From Bacteroidia bacterium (lineage in GTDB: Bacteria > Bacteroidota > Bacteroidia > NS11-12g > UBA955): 64,000 bases of DNA. Every line of letters starts with the position of its first letter. The first letter of the stretch is position 1. The position numbers were made by a program, and so were the translations under genes. Below, one piece after another: positions 43,891-52,258 of the stretch. Under the pieces are notes generated by a model, which ran no database searches, was not told the origin of the DNA, and worked only from the letters and a program-made list of their open reading frames with translations. The stretch is taken from contig JAMNXP010000007.1 in NCBI GenBank assembly GCA_023653095.1, positions 1 through 64,000 on the forward strand, read 5' to 3'.

Positions 43891-44115
43891 ATGAATCAAA
43901 ACGAATTTCTTGATCTAATTGCAGATGAACTTTTAATTGCCCCTAACAGCGTTACCTTGGAAACTGAATTTAGGCAGATTCCAACTTGGACATCCTTGAA
44001 TTCGTTGTTGGTGATTTCTAAAATTCATGAAGTGACTGGCATCATGGTTTCAGCAAAATTCATTGCCGAATCAAATACGCTGTCAGATATATATAAATTG
44101 GTTCAACATTCATGA
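43891..44115 (+). CDS. Acyl carrier protein-like protein
   Basis: A 74-residue protein with the length and helical pattern of an ACP. The attachment region reads FRQIPTWTSLNSLLVISKIHE, where typical polysaccharide-cluster ACPs have WDSL. The serine to carry phosphopantetheine is kept, while the preceding Asp is Thr. It overlaps the KAS III gene by ATGA, so the two work together. It probably carries an acyl chain for a cell-surface product. Confidence 0.78.
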   Translation: MNQNEFLDLIADELLIAPNSVTLETEFRQIPTWTSLNSLLVISKIHEVTGIMVSAKFIAESNTLSDIYKLVQHS

Positions 44116-45116
44116 GTATTCACCAGCTTAAGGGGTCAAAAATTTCGACGGTGGTTAATATCATTCCCGCCGAAAAATTAGATAATCTACAAGAAGATTT
44201 GATTCCCGAGGCTGAAAGAAATTCCATGGTGGAACATACCGGAATTCGATACCGGAGGCGGTTTTCAAGAGAAAATCAATCCACTCAATATTTATTCAAA
44301 ATGGGTATTGAGGAAATTCTGATGCTTACTCAATGGAGTTCTGAATCAGTTGATGCGTTGATCTGTATAACCCAAACGCCCGATACCCACATCCCTGCAG
44401 TTTCTTGCGTACTTCACGATGAGTTTGAATTTTCTCCTTCCATGGCATGTTTTGACATCAATTTGGGGTGTTCAGGGTATGTTTACGGTTTGCATCAAGC
44501 CTATTCTTTGTTACAATCAAAAATGGGTGAAACTGGTAGGGCGATTTTGTGTTGCGGTGATGTTACCACCATCCTTGAAGAGGGCGATAAGTCAACGCAG
44601 CCCATATTTTCTGATGGTGTTTCTGTGACGGCCATTGAATTTGCTCGTGACGCAGAGTTTTACAGTTATTTTAACTTAGAAACTATGGGTTCAGGCAAGA
44701 CCGCCATCAGTAGTTTTTACAATGAAAATAAGCAAGAAGTGATGAAACTGAACGGTATGGAAGTTTTCAATTATTCAGTTCAATTTGTGCCCAATCATAT
44801 CAATCAATTATTGAAACATGTCCCCCAAAGCATAGCATTGACCGGCGGAATTCTCCATCAAGCCAATAAAATTATCAATTCGGCTATTGCCAAAAGAATT
44901 TCATTAACTGGGGTAGATTTCCCTTCAACCCTTTACGATTTTGGGAACATGGCCTCTGCTAGCATTCCTGTAACATTGGTTGATTATTTGCAGAACAAAA
45001 ATTTATCTAAAGTGCCTCCCTATATTCTGCTTTCTGGGTTTGGTGTGGGATTTTCGATGGCGACGGCTGTGGTTTCCCTTTCAGGGGACTTAAAACTGAA
45101 AATGATCGAAATATAG
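44112..45116 (+). CDS. 3-ketoacyl-ACP synthase III (FabH-like)
   Basis: A 334-residue thiolase-fold protein with the catalytic triad in order: Cys120 in INLGCSGYVYGL, His249 in GGILHQANKII, Asn279 in DFGNMASASIP. The family condenses an acyl-CoA with an ACP-bound extender or transfers acyl groups. In glycan clusters such proteins make or move short acyl chains. It shares ATGA with the ACP gene and is followed 4 bp later by the glycosyltransferase-GNAT gene. It is distinct from a housekeeping FabH in context. Confidence 0.9.
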   Translation: MSIHQLKGSKISTVVNIIPAEKLDNLQEDLIPEAERNSMVEHTGIRYRRRFSRENQSTQYLFKMGIEEILMLTQWSSESVDALICITQTPDTHIPAVSCVLHDEFEFSPSMACFDINLGCSGYVYGLHQAYSLLQSKMGETGRAILCCGDVTTILEEGDKSTQPIFSDGVSVTAIEFARDAEFYSYFNLETMGSGKTAISSFYNENKQEVMKLNGMEVFNYSVQFVPNHINQLLKHVPQSIALTGGILHQANKIINSAIAKRISLTGVDFPSTLYDFGNMASASIPVTLVDYLQNKNLSKVPPYILLSGFGVGFSMATAVVSLSGDLKLKMIEI

Positions 45117-45120
45117 CTGT

Positions 45121-46383
45121 ATGACTGCAGGCGCTTCTAAAACTCAACTTTCAGTGGTTGTGCCTGTCTACAAGGCTGAGGGACATATATCACATTTGAT
45201 TGAATCTATGATTCAATGGAACAAGAAGTCCCCATTTGATTTGAGTGTGATTTTGGTAGACGACGGAAGTCAAGACAAAGCCCTCGAAATAGCTTTACAA
45301 CAATTAAAAACGGCTACATTCAATTACGTGTTCATTCGATTGATGGAAAATTGCGGACAAGCTACTGCAACAGCAGTTGGCCTTCACTACGCAAACACTC
45401 CATGGATTGCCACTATTGATGATGATTTGCAACATTCCCCTGAAACCATAGAAAAGCTGTTTGAAAATGCCATCCGAAATCAGGCAGACTTGGTCTATGG
45501 AGCCTTTGAACAAATCAAACACAGCCGAAGTAGGCAATGGGCCAGCGTTTTCGTGAGGTCTGTCACTCAGTTGTTGGGTTTTGACTATTCTAAAGTGACA
45601 TCATTGAGATTATTCAAACATTCAGTGGCCGTGCCGTATAGATTGAATTTGGAGGCTTCTTTTTTTATTGATCCTTGGTTGTTGAAAAATGCCCTGAAAT
45701 GGAGTTATCAGGAAGTAAGGCACAATAAAAGGACAAATTCAGAGTCTCGTTATTCACTCAAAAAGTTGATAAACATGACGCTCAAAGTTTGGGTCATTCA
45801 CAGCAAATTGAATAGAATCAAAATGTTCAGAGATTGGACGGTCAAAGATTTAAAAAAACCACAACTGGTTTGGTTCGCCAGCAATGATCCATTTCAATTG
45901 GTGCCCTTGGAGGACCACCACCTCGAAATGTTGAGGCAATGGCGCAATTCAGATTTTGTGAGGCTGGAAATGGAATATCGAGAAATTATTACGGTTGAAG
46001 CTCAGAAAAACTGGTTCGAAAATCTCAAGGAACATCAGAAATACTTCATTCATCGGTACAAAGGCGAATATATTGGAATGTCGCACGTTGACGCTGAATC
46101 AGGTGATACTGGAGGATTTTTAAAAGATGCCCAATGGAAAGGAAGCGGTGTTTCCATTGGTACTGCTTTGAAGATGATAGATTTTTCTTTTAACCAACTG
46201 AATTTGAATCAATTGAAAGTTAAAGTTAATCGAAACAATGCCGCCGCCGTATCTTTGAATTCTTCTTTAGGATATCAATACCAAGAGAGTCTAAACAACG
46301 AATTTGATCTTTACCAATTGACTCGAGCATCTTTCAGTTACCACGAAAGCAAAATCAGAAAATTGGTCAAATTTTTAGAATAA
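45121..46383 (+). CDS. Fusion of family 2 glycosyltransferase and GNAT acetyltransferase
   Basis: A 420-residue protein. Residues 8-235 are a GT-A glycosyltransferase (LSVVVPVYKAEGHI, ILVDDGSQD, TIDDDLQHSPE) like undecaprenyl-phosphate sugar transferases but without their C-terminal membrane helices. Residues 262-405 are a GNAT domain (LVPLEDHHLEMLRQWRNSDFV, WKGSGVSIGTALKMIDFSF, KVNRNNAAAVSLNSSLGYQ). The GNAT part resembles enzymes that N-acylate amino sugars. With a WecE-like transaminase nearby, acylation of a 4-amino sugar and its transfer could be joined in one protein. The last 9 bp overlap the convergent gene. Confidence 0.87.
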   Translation: MTAGASKTQLSVVVPVYKAEGHISHLIESMIQWNKKSPFDLSVILVDDGSQDKALEIALQQLKTATFNYVFIRLMENCGQATATAVGLHYANTPWIATIDDDLQHSPETIEKLFENAIRNQADLVYGAFEQIKHSRSRQWASVFVRSVTQLLGFDYSKVTSLRLFKHSVAVPYRLNLEASFFIDPWLLKNALKWSYQEVRHNKRTNSESRYSLKKLINMTLKVWVIHSKLNRIKMFRDWTVKDLKKPQLVWFASNDPFQLVPLEDHHLEMLRQWRNSDFVRLEMEYREIITVEAQKNWFENLKEHQKYFIHRYKGEYIGMSHVDAESGDTGGFLKDAQWKGSGVSIGTALKMIDFSFNQLNLNQLKVKVNRNNAAAVSLNSSLGYQYQESLNNEFDLYQLTRASFSYHESKIRKLVKFLE

Positions 46384-47946
46384 GTCTGCTTCAATAACCC
46401 GATGCGGATTTTTCGCAGTGATTGTCTTTTCTGCCCCGATTAATCTTAATACACCGTTTTGATGTAGTTCTAATTTGTCTAGTTTGCCCAAAGTGAACTC
46501 AATTTTGTTGCCGTCGCGACACATCAATCCATATAGTGGTTTGTTCACAGCAGAACTCAATATAGAATCTTTCATGTTGTTGTCAATGCCTTTAGATGCG
46601 TCAATAACTGTGCAATTGATTTTTTGATGATGATTGATCAAGTCTTCCCACATTTGCGACGATTCAAAATAATAGTCTTTATTCATGACCAAAACAGTAT
46701 TCTGTGGAAGTAAACGTTCATTTTTAATGCTCTCCCAAAGCACTGTGGCAGGGAAGGTTTTTTTGTAATGGTATTTTTTTGAAAGTGCGTGATTATTTAG
46801 GAAGTTTACCAGAATAAAAAGCAGCATTATCCACTTGCCAGCAGCCTCAAATCTGCTAACAGCTAAATACATAAGCATGGCCATTCCGTAACTTTGAAGG
46901 CACAGAGATAGGTATCCGTTTCCCCACGAAATTTCATTTTGATACTTCACCGATGGAAGAATGAATATGGATGTGAATATCCAGAAAAAGCATCCCAAGA
47001 AAATCCATCCCCAGGAAAAAGAAAAAGTACTTTTAAAGGAGGAATATTTAATCAAAACGACGAGCAATATAGAGGCGATCAGAACGTCCCAAAAGGTGAG
47101 TTGATGCAGCAATCGAACAGGAATTTGTGGCACCCCAGTAAGGTTTGTTAGGGGAAATGCGGCGTACATTTGTTTGATTTGTAGCAGCGCCATAGAGGTG
47201 AAATTCAAGTTTGATTTCAGCCCTGAATAGACATTAGCTGAAACATTGGTTTTTCGAACCACCATGATGGCAGCGAGATAAATGAAGCATAACAGTATAA
47301 TCGGAACGGTTTTTTTAAGAATATATAACCAACGAGGGTTGCTATTGTTGTGTGAATCTGAAGCCCAAAATGTGAGTGGTACGAGTAAAATGAGCATGAG
47401 TGCATATTCGGAAATCATGAACAAAACTGCCGTTCCTAATAGTGCAAAAACCAAAGTAATCCAGCTGAAATCTCGGTAGTTTTTCAGCCACAATGCAGAG
47501 GTGGCAAAAAGGGTTAGGTTAAATAACTGCACCAATCCAACATAAGACGAAAATGCGTCGTGAAAGTCTAGCCGAAGTTGAACTCCTGCAGCGATGCAGA
47601 CCAGGAGTAGTGATTTGTTGAATTTGAATCTAAGGTATTTAAGCCAATAAATGAAGGCTGTGACCGAAGCTAAATTCATTAGGAGCATCCATAGTTTGTA
47701 ACTCAAGGGGGTTTGGAAAGCTCGGAATACCCATTCTGTGTAGTAAAATGAGATAACGGTGAATCGACCCATAGGCATAAATTGCTCGATGGATTTCTGT
47801 GCTAGATCGTGGATGCTGAGTTTTTGAAGGACAGGGTTATCAACCCGAAGTTGAAACATGGGTAAATCATCGGCCAGCAGGGGTGAGTACAAGATTACAG
47901 AAAGTACTATAAGAATGATGATATGTGCCGTGTATTTTCTGATCAT
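46375..47946 (-). CDS. Polytopic membrane protein, possible glycosyltransferase
   Basis: A 523-residue protein with about ten membrane segments and a C-terminal soluble domain from about 400 (VLVMNKDYYFESSQMWEDLINHHQ...). The first loop has DDLPMFQLRVDN after the first helix, an acidic pair in the position used by GT-C transferases for catalysis. Family not firmly recognised. It abuts the WecE-like gene (stop of one and start of the other touch), which supports a role in glycan assembly. Confidence 0.72.
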   Translation of the reverse strand: MIRKYTAHIIILIVLSVILYSPLLADDLPMFQLRVDNPVLQKLSIHDLAQKSIEQFMPMGRFTVISFYYTEWVFRAFQTPLSYKLWMLLMNLASVTAFIYWLKYLRFKFNKSLLLVCIAAGVQLRLDFHDAFSSYVGLVQLFNLTLFATSALWLKNYRDFSWITLVFALLGTAVLFMISEYALMLILLVPLTFWASDSHNNSNPRWLYILKKTVPIILLCFIYLAAIMVVRKTNVSANVYSGLKSNLNFTSMALLQIKQMYAAFPLTNLTGVPQIPVRLLHQLTFWDVLIASILLVVLIKYSSFKSTFSFSWGWIFLGCFFWIFTSIFILPSVKYQNEISWGNGYLSLCLQSYGMAMLMYLAVSRFEAAGKWIMLLFILVNFLNNHALSKKYHYKKTFPATVLWESIKNERLLPQNTVLVMNKDYYFESSQMWEDLINHHQKINCTVIDASKGIDNNMKDSILSSAVNKPLYGLMCRDGNKIEFTLGKLDKLELHQNGVLRLIGAEKTITAKNPHRVIEADLF

Positions 47947-49053
47947 TTACAGAGTGGTTTTTGCAATTTCCGCAATATAGTTCACTTGTTCTTCACTTAA
48001 CTGAGGGTAAAGTGGCAGACGTAACAATCCATTTCCAAATTTTTCTGCATTTGGTAAATTGAAATTATTTGAAAATTGCTTGCCGAAGGGCGACAAATGC
48101 AGCGGTTGGTAATGAAATGCTGTTTGGATGTTGTGATCTTTAAATATGTCGATAGCCTCATTTCTTTTTTGAAGGCTAGGATATACCAAATAATAATTAT
48201 GAGCATTCCAAGGTTCTTGTGGAGTTAAAAAAGCGGTTTTTTCTCCCAATTTAGCGTGATAAATAGACCACAACTGTTTTCTTTTTTCTGTAACGTTTTC
48301 TAATTCTTCAAGTTGAGAAAGTAGCACGGCCATTTGATATTCACTAGGTAAGTAGGAACTTCCTAAGTCTACCCATGTGTATTTGTCAATTTGTCCTGCC
48401 AGAAATTGAGCTCTATTGGTGCCTTTATCCCTGAGAATTAGAGCTCGTTCTTTAAACGGTGAGTGATTAATAACCAACATTCCGCCTTCCCCACAATGGA
48501 TATTTTTAGTGTCGTGGAAGGAAAAACAAGATATATGTCCCTGGGAACCAACCATTTTTTGTGTGTTTGGATATTGAGAGCCGATGCACTGTGCAGCATC
48601 TTCAATCACATAAAATTGGTGAATCTCCGAAAGCCCCATAATTTCTGTCATTGGAGCAGGTTTTCCCCCATAGTGAACGGGAATGACTGCCTTTGTTTTT
48701 GGTGTAATCAGTGATTTTAGTGATTGGACACACATGTTTGGGTGTGTTGCACCAGAATCACAAAAGACAATTTTCGCACCTCTTAACAGAAAAGCATTGG
48801 CTGTTGAAACAAACGTGTAAGAAGGAATTATGACTTCATCACCAGGCTGTATGTTAATCAGTATCGCAGCCAGTTCGAGGGCATCAGTTGCGCTGTTGGT
48901 GAAAATCGTAGATTCAAAGTTAAATTGTTGTTTTACGAGGGTGGAACATTTTTCATAAAAGGGTCCATTTCCCGATTTTTGTGGTTGCTCAACCACCTGA
49001 GACAAATATTTTACCTCGTTTTTAGACAGATATGATTGGTGAAAATTAATCAA
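47947..49053 (-). CDS. wecE: WecE-like dTDP-4-amino-4,6-dideoxygalactose transaminase
   Basis: A 368-residue DegT/DnrJ/EryC1/StrS aminotransferase. Close resemblance to WecE runs throughout: IQPGDEVIIPSYTFVSTANAFLLRGAKIVF, VIEDAAQ, CFSFHDTKN with the PLP lysine 183, RDKGTNRAQFLAGQIDKYTWVDLGSSYLPSE and LLRLPLYPQL. It would make a dTDP-4-amino-dideoxy sugar. The start is TTG at 49051-49053, matching the family N terminus (MINF). The N-acylase could be the GNAT domain at 45121. Confidence 0.9.
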   Translation of the reverse strand: MINFHQSYLSKNEVKYLSQVVEQPQKSGNGPFYEKCSTLVKQQFNFESTIFTNSATDALELAAILINIQPGDEVIIPSYTFVSTANAFLLRGAKIVFCDSGATHPNMCVQSLKSLITPKTKAVIPVHYGGKPAPMTEIMGLSEIHQFYVIEDAAQCIGSQYPNTQKMVGSQGHISCFSFHDTKNIHCGEGGMLVINHSPFKERALILRDKGTNRAQFLAGQIDKYTWVDLGSSYLPSEYQMAVLLSQLEELENVTEKRKQLWSIYHAKLGEKTAFLTPQEPWNAHNYYLVYPSLQKRNEAIDIFKDHNIQTAFHYQPLHLSPFGKQFSNNFNLPNAEKFGNGLLRLPLYPQLSEEQVNYIAEIAKTTL

Positions 49054-49069
49054 AATATTGGTTATACAG

Positions 49070-49077
49070 CAAATTTA
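49070..49077 (-). promoter_or_regulatory. -7 promoter element upstream of the WecE-like gene
   Basis: TAAATTTG on the minus strand, 16 nt before the TTG start, matches TAnnTTTG in an AT-rich gap. Confidence 0.4.
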
Positions 49078-49127
49078 AACTTAAAATATTTTTACATTTA
49101 AAAAACTGTCTGAACCAAAGTTTATTA

Positions 49128-49135
49128 TACTTTTG
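49128..49135 (+). promoter_or_regulatory. -7 promoter element with near-leaderless spacing
   Basis: TACTTTTG-TTG-CA-ATG leads directly into the T9SS gene at 49141, the third copy of this arrangement (also 13009 and 29236). Confidence 0.55.
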
Positions 49136-49140
49136 TTGCA

Positions 49141-49764
49141 ATGAAAATGAATAGATTAGCATTATTTGTTTGTGCATTGATGTTTGGAAATATTCAGGCG
49201 CAATCCATTTCTTGCAGTAATTTCACTGTGAAATATTTTGGCCTTGACACGGTGAAAGCCACAACCATGCAAATGGGTATTGATTTTCAAGCAAATACCG
49301 ATCAGATGGTAGATTACCCACATGTGACTCTCATTACAGATTGTAACGGTGATACCGTAGCCGTTGGACAAATGTACTATTTTGGGCAATTTGGAGGTAC
49401 AACTCAAGATTATCCAGTAACCCTTTTAAAGTCCAACTATTGTGAACCATTAAAAGTGACCTTCGTTTACTCGAATGGAGGTAAAACAGATACTTGCTAC
49501 TTCTTTTTTGGTAAATCGGCCAATAAAAAGGAGGTTTCTCAGAATTTATTTGAGGTTTTTCCAAATCCATCAACGGGTAAGTTAACGGTAAAATTCAAAA
49601 ATCATGCTTCGAATCATGAATTAGAGATTTTTGATTTCTTGGGACGAAAAGTCTTTTTTTCGATTGTGAGTGAAGATATTGCGGTTCTTGATTTGCACAG
49701 GCTGCCTTCAGGTCAATATGTCTTAAAAGCAGATGGTAAGTCCCAAGTTTTGGTTCTTGAATGA
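49141..49764 (+). CDS. Small secreted protein with T9SS type A sorting domain
   Basis: A 207-residue precursor with a signal peptide (1-21, ending IQAQ), a beta-sandwich-like middle with four cysteines (about residues 25-120), and a sorting domain from about 137 (FEVFPNPSTGKLTVKF, LEIFDFLGRKVF, LPSGQYVLKADGKSQVLVLE). Nearly half of the protein is export signal, so the passenger is only about 110 residues. Function of the passenger is unknown. Confidence 0.87.
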   Translation: MKMNRLALFVCALMFGNIQAQSISCSNFTVKYFGLDTVKATTMQMGIDFQANTDQMVDYPHVTLITDCNGDTVAVGQMYYFGQFGGTTQDYPVTLLKSNYCEPLKVTFVYSNGGKTDTCYFFFGKSANKKEVSQNLFEVFPNPSTGKLTVKFKNHASNHELEIFDFLGRKVFFSIVSEDIAVLDLHRLPSGQYVLKADGKSQVLVLE

Positions 49765-49807
49765 TTTAAATTAACCAAAATTAACCTAATGCAGCAGAAT
49801 TGTTGTT

Positions 49808-50305
49808 TTGTTGCAGTATATTTGCTTTGTGGTTGACGAGTCAGATGTTAATTGGATAAGTGAGGTTTCTGGAGTTAAAATATCCCCCGAAAAAAAAATC
49901 TGTGTAGAAGGGAAGGAGTACGTTTGGAGCAGTGAGTTCGATAAAATTAGGGTGGTTAGAGAAGGTGTACCTTATGGTTCTGTGGAGGTTCTGAGCAAAC
50001 GTATGGGTAGGCCCGTAAAAGCGTTGCTCGAAATTTTAGGGCTGCCACAGACTACTTACAACAAGAAAAAACTGGAGAATTCGAAGTTTGAAAGTCGCGA
50101 AACAGAATTACTTCTGCGCATGGTAGAAATCATGGATCAAGGGTTGTTTGTGTTCAACGGCGAAGAAGAAAAATTTCTGCGGTGGCTGGGAAAACCCAAT
50201 TTGTCGCTCGGCGGTTTAGAACCTAATCAATTGTTTGATACCATTGTGGGGTTGGATCAAGTGGAAGGTGCATTGCTCCGCATTGATTCTGGAAGTCTTG
50301 CCTGA
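49808..50305 (+). CDS. Xre/MbcA/ParS-type antitoxin of a RES toxin-antitoxin pair
   Basis: Up to 165 residues. No ATG is in frame, and the start may be TTG at 49808 or GTG at 49829. GVPYGSVEVLSKRMGRPVKALLEILGLPQTTYNKKK is the HTH part, and the C-terminal domain LRMVEIMDQGLFVFNGEEEKFLRWLGKPNLSLGG matches the antitoxin/toxin-binding domain (DUF2384). It would neutralise the RES toxin and repress the operon. The stop overlaps the toxin start (ends 50305, toxin starts 50305). Confidence 0.85.
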   Translation: MLQYICFVVDESDVNWISEVSGVKISPEKKICVEGKEYVWSSEFDKIRVVREGVPYGSVEVLSKRMGRPVKALLEILGLPQTTYNKKKLENSKFESRETELLLRMVEIMDQGLFVFNGEEEKFLRWLGKPNLSLGGLEPNQLFDTIVGLDQVEGALLRIDSGSLA

Positions 50306-50775
50306 TGAAGGTATTTAGAATTGAACGTGAAATTTATTTGAATCAGACCCTGTCTGGGATGGGCGCGGCAAAAGCTACTTTTAATCGGTGGAATTCTCAA
50401 TTTACTCCGTTGATTTATACTTCTGCTGCTCGATCTTTGGCCCTCTTGGAGTTAGCTGTTCACCTGGATTTGAGCGGAGATTTACCCACAGATAGATATT
50501 GGGTGGAGATTGAAATAGATGATGATTTAGATATTTTGGAAATTTCGTTGGATAAGCTTCCTTTGGGTTGGAATGATTTTCCGCCGTCTTTGAGGACTCA
50601 AATGCTGGGTGATTGGTTTGTACGGCAAAATCAATATGCGGTAATGAAGGTGCCTAGTAGTATTGTGCCGCAGGAGTTTAATTATTTGATTCATCCCTTG
50701 CACCCTGACATGGCGAAAATCACGATGGTGAAAGCCGAACCAATTATCTTTGATTCAAGATTCAAGAAGTTATGA
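50305..50775 (+). CDS. RES-domain toxin
   Basis: A 156-residue RES-family protein (MKVFRIEREIYLNQTLSGMGAAKATFNRWNS, IYTSAARSLALLELAVH, LGDWFVRQNQYAVMKVPSSIV, NYLIHP). RES toxins degrade NAD+ or modify targets through an ART-like fold with conserved Arg, Tyr/Ser and Glu; R6, Y44 or S45, and E53 appear to be present. It forms a type II pair with the upstream Xre protein. The VOC protein downstream overlaps its stop by ATGA, a non-standard third member. Confidence 0.88.
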   Translation: MKVFRIEREIYLNQTLSGMGAAKATFNRWNSQFTPLIYTSAARSLALLELAVHLDLSGDLPTDRYWVEIEIDDDLDILEISLDKLPLGWNDFPPSLRTQMLGDWFVRQNQYAVMKVPSSIVPQEFNYLIHPLHPDMAKITMVKAEPIIFDSRFKKL

Positions 50776-51281
50776 AAATGAAATTTGCTCTACTGCTGTT
50801 TCTGTCGGCATTTGTTTTGGGATTTGCGGCCAATGAATTGGTTCACAAAAACAAGGAACCTCGGGTAACCGGAATCGGTGGAGTGTTTTTCAAGTCTAAA
50901 GATCCAAAATCGTTGAAGGAATGGTATGCGAAACAATTGGGCATTCATACCAATGCTTATGGGGCTGTGTTTGAATGGCATCAGGGCGGAGATAGCACCC
51001 AAAAAGGATTCACCCAGTGGAGTCCGTTCAAAGAATCAACCACCTATTTTCAACCATCGGATCAGCCTTTCATGATCAATTATAGGGTAGTGGGATTGGA
51101 TCAACTATTGCTGCGTTTCAAACAAAACGATGTTCAGATTTTAGATACCATTGAGCGGTATGAATACGGAAATTTTTTGCACATATTAGACCCCGAAGGC
51201 AATAAAATTGAACTCTGGGAACCCAAAGATGCAGCCTACGAAAAGATGGGTTTAGACATGGGTTTGCAGACCAATTTTTGA
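50772..51281 (+). CDS. Membrane-anchored VOC (glyoxalase-fold) protein
   Basis: A 169-residue protein with an N-terminal signal anchor (KFALLLFLSAFVLGFAANEL) followed by a single glyoxalase/bleomycin-resistance domain (VTGIGGVFFKSKDPKSLKEWYAKQLGI...FLHILDPEGNKIELWEP). Metal ligands are probably the Glu in NKIELWEP and residues of the first strand. VOC proteins of this subtype are usually cytosolic; an export signal is odd. It overlaps the RES toxin stop by ATGA, so it is translated with it. Confidence 0.85.
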   Translation: MKMKFALLLFLSAFVLGFAANELVHKNKEPRVTGIGGVFFKSKDPKSLKEWYAKQLGIHTNAYGAVFEWHQGGDSTQKGFTQWSPFKESTTYFQPSDQPFMINYRVVGLDQLLLRFKQNDVQILDTIERYEYGNFLHILDPEGNKIELWEPKDAAYEKMGLDMGLQTNF

Positions 51282-51286
51282 TTTCT

Positions 51287-51347
51287 ACTTACAAAAAACA
51301 GGTGAAATTGTAAGTAGTACTTACAAAAAACAGGTGAAATTGTAAGT
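51287..51347. repeat. Two tandem 29-bp repeats with inverted ends
   Basis: Two identical 29-bp copies (51287-51315 and 51319-51347) are separated by 3 bp. Each begins ACTTACAA and ends TTGTAAGT, so each could form a hairpin with an 8-bp stem. They lie directly after the VOC stop. They may be a 3' processing or terminator-like structure or tandem operators. Confidence 0.75.
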
Positions 51348-51415
51348 GATGCTTGGGTTAAAGTTTTATATAACAATATTTTAGGTTGATTTTTTCAAGA
51401 ATAGCCTCGAAAAAC

Positions 51416-52132
51416 TCATTTTGTCAAATTGACCGATAAGCCCACACTGAGATTTAATCCGTTGAAACTCTTAGGATATGAATATGTTCTGTATTCTCCA
51501 AAAGAATTATAGTTGCTCGTGCTTTCAAATTCAAAATTTGATCTAATATATCTAGCGTTTACAACATAGGATAAATGATTTGAAACTCGGTATTTTAGTT
51601 GCCCGCCTAACTGAAGTGCTAATCCCGATGCGTAGTTTGAAGAATAGACACTCCAATAACCAGAGGTGTATTCGCGAACAACCATTTCAGGGTCTTTCCC
51701 AAAAGAAAATCCAAATTGAGCTCTTCCAATTAAATTGAACTTTTCATTGATTTTGAATTCTTTTTGAGCTCCTATTAAATAAGTAGCCATGGAGTATACA
51801 TCAGACTTAATAGACCAATCTGCGCCGGGTGTTTCAAGAGAAAGTTCCCTATCGTATCCATCGGCATCAAATGAGTTACTTTGGCTAACTATACTGCCAA
51901 TTACCGCCAAATTTCCTGATTTCAAGTGATAAAGTAAATTAACCTCACCCGAAAATCCGACTTTAGCAAATCCAGCATTATCATTTTGTCCATTGTTATC
52001 TCTAAAATCACCCAATGGGGTACTTGTGCCAAAGGTGTATTCGAACGAATAAGTTTCATTTTGAGCGACTGTTTTCAATGGAGAAAATGCAACCAAACAA
52101 AATAAAATCAATGCATTAAAATGGTATTTCAT
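51416..52132 (-). CDS. Outer-membrane beta-barrel protein
   Basis: A 238-residue precursor with a signal peptide (1-23, ending TVAQ). The mature part has amphipathic strands (FSGEVNLLYHLKSGNLAVIGS, YLIGAQKEFKINEKFNLIGRAQFGFSFG, LQLGGQLKYRVSNHLSYVVNARYIRS, LNLSVGLSVNLTK) typical of eight-stranded OmpA-like barrels. No peptidoglycan-binding domain. Function not evident. Confidence 0.8.
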   Translation of the reverse strand: MKYHFNALILFCLVAFSPLKTVAQNETYSFEYTFGTSTPLGDFRDNNGQNDNAGFAKVGFSGEVNLLYHLKSGNLAVIGSIVSQSNSFDADGYDRELSLETPGADWSIKSDVYSMATYLIGAQKEFKINEKFNLIGRAQFGFSFGKDPEMVVREYTSGYWSVYSSNYASGLALQLGGQLKYRVSNHLSYVVNARYIRSNFEFESTSNYNSFGEYRTYSYPKSFNGLNLSVGLSVNLTK

Positions 52133-52258
52133 GGGTCCGAAAATATAATTTTTTTAATTACGATTTTTAAAGTGTGTACAGCATCTCCTAATTTTTTAAC
52201 ATTTGTAAAAGGAATCCCATCCCCCAAAATTGAGCTTTGTAGGTGAAGTTAAGCCTAC

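Noticed and set aside
51287-51347. Two-unit CRISPR-like structure
   Set aside because: Spacer is only 3 bp, and there are only two copies.
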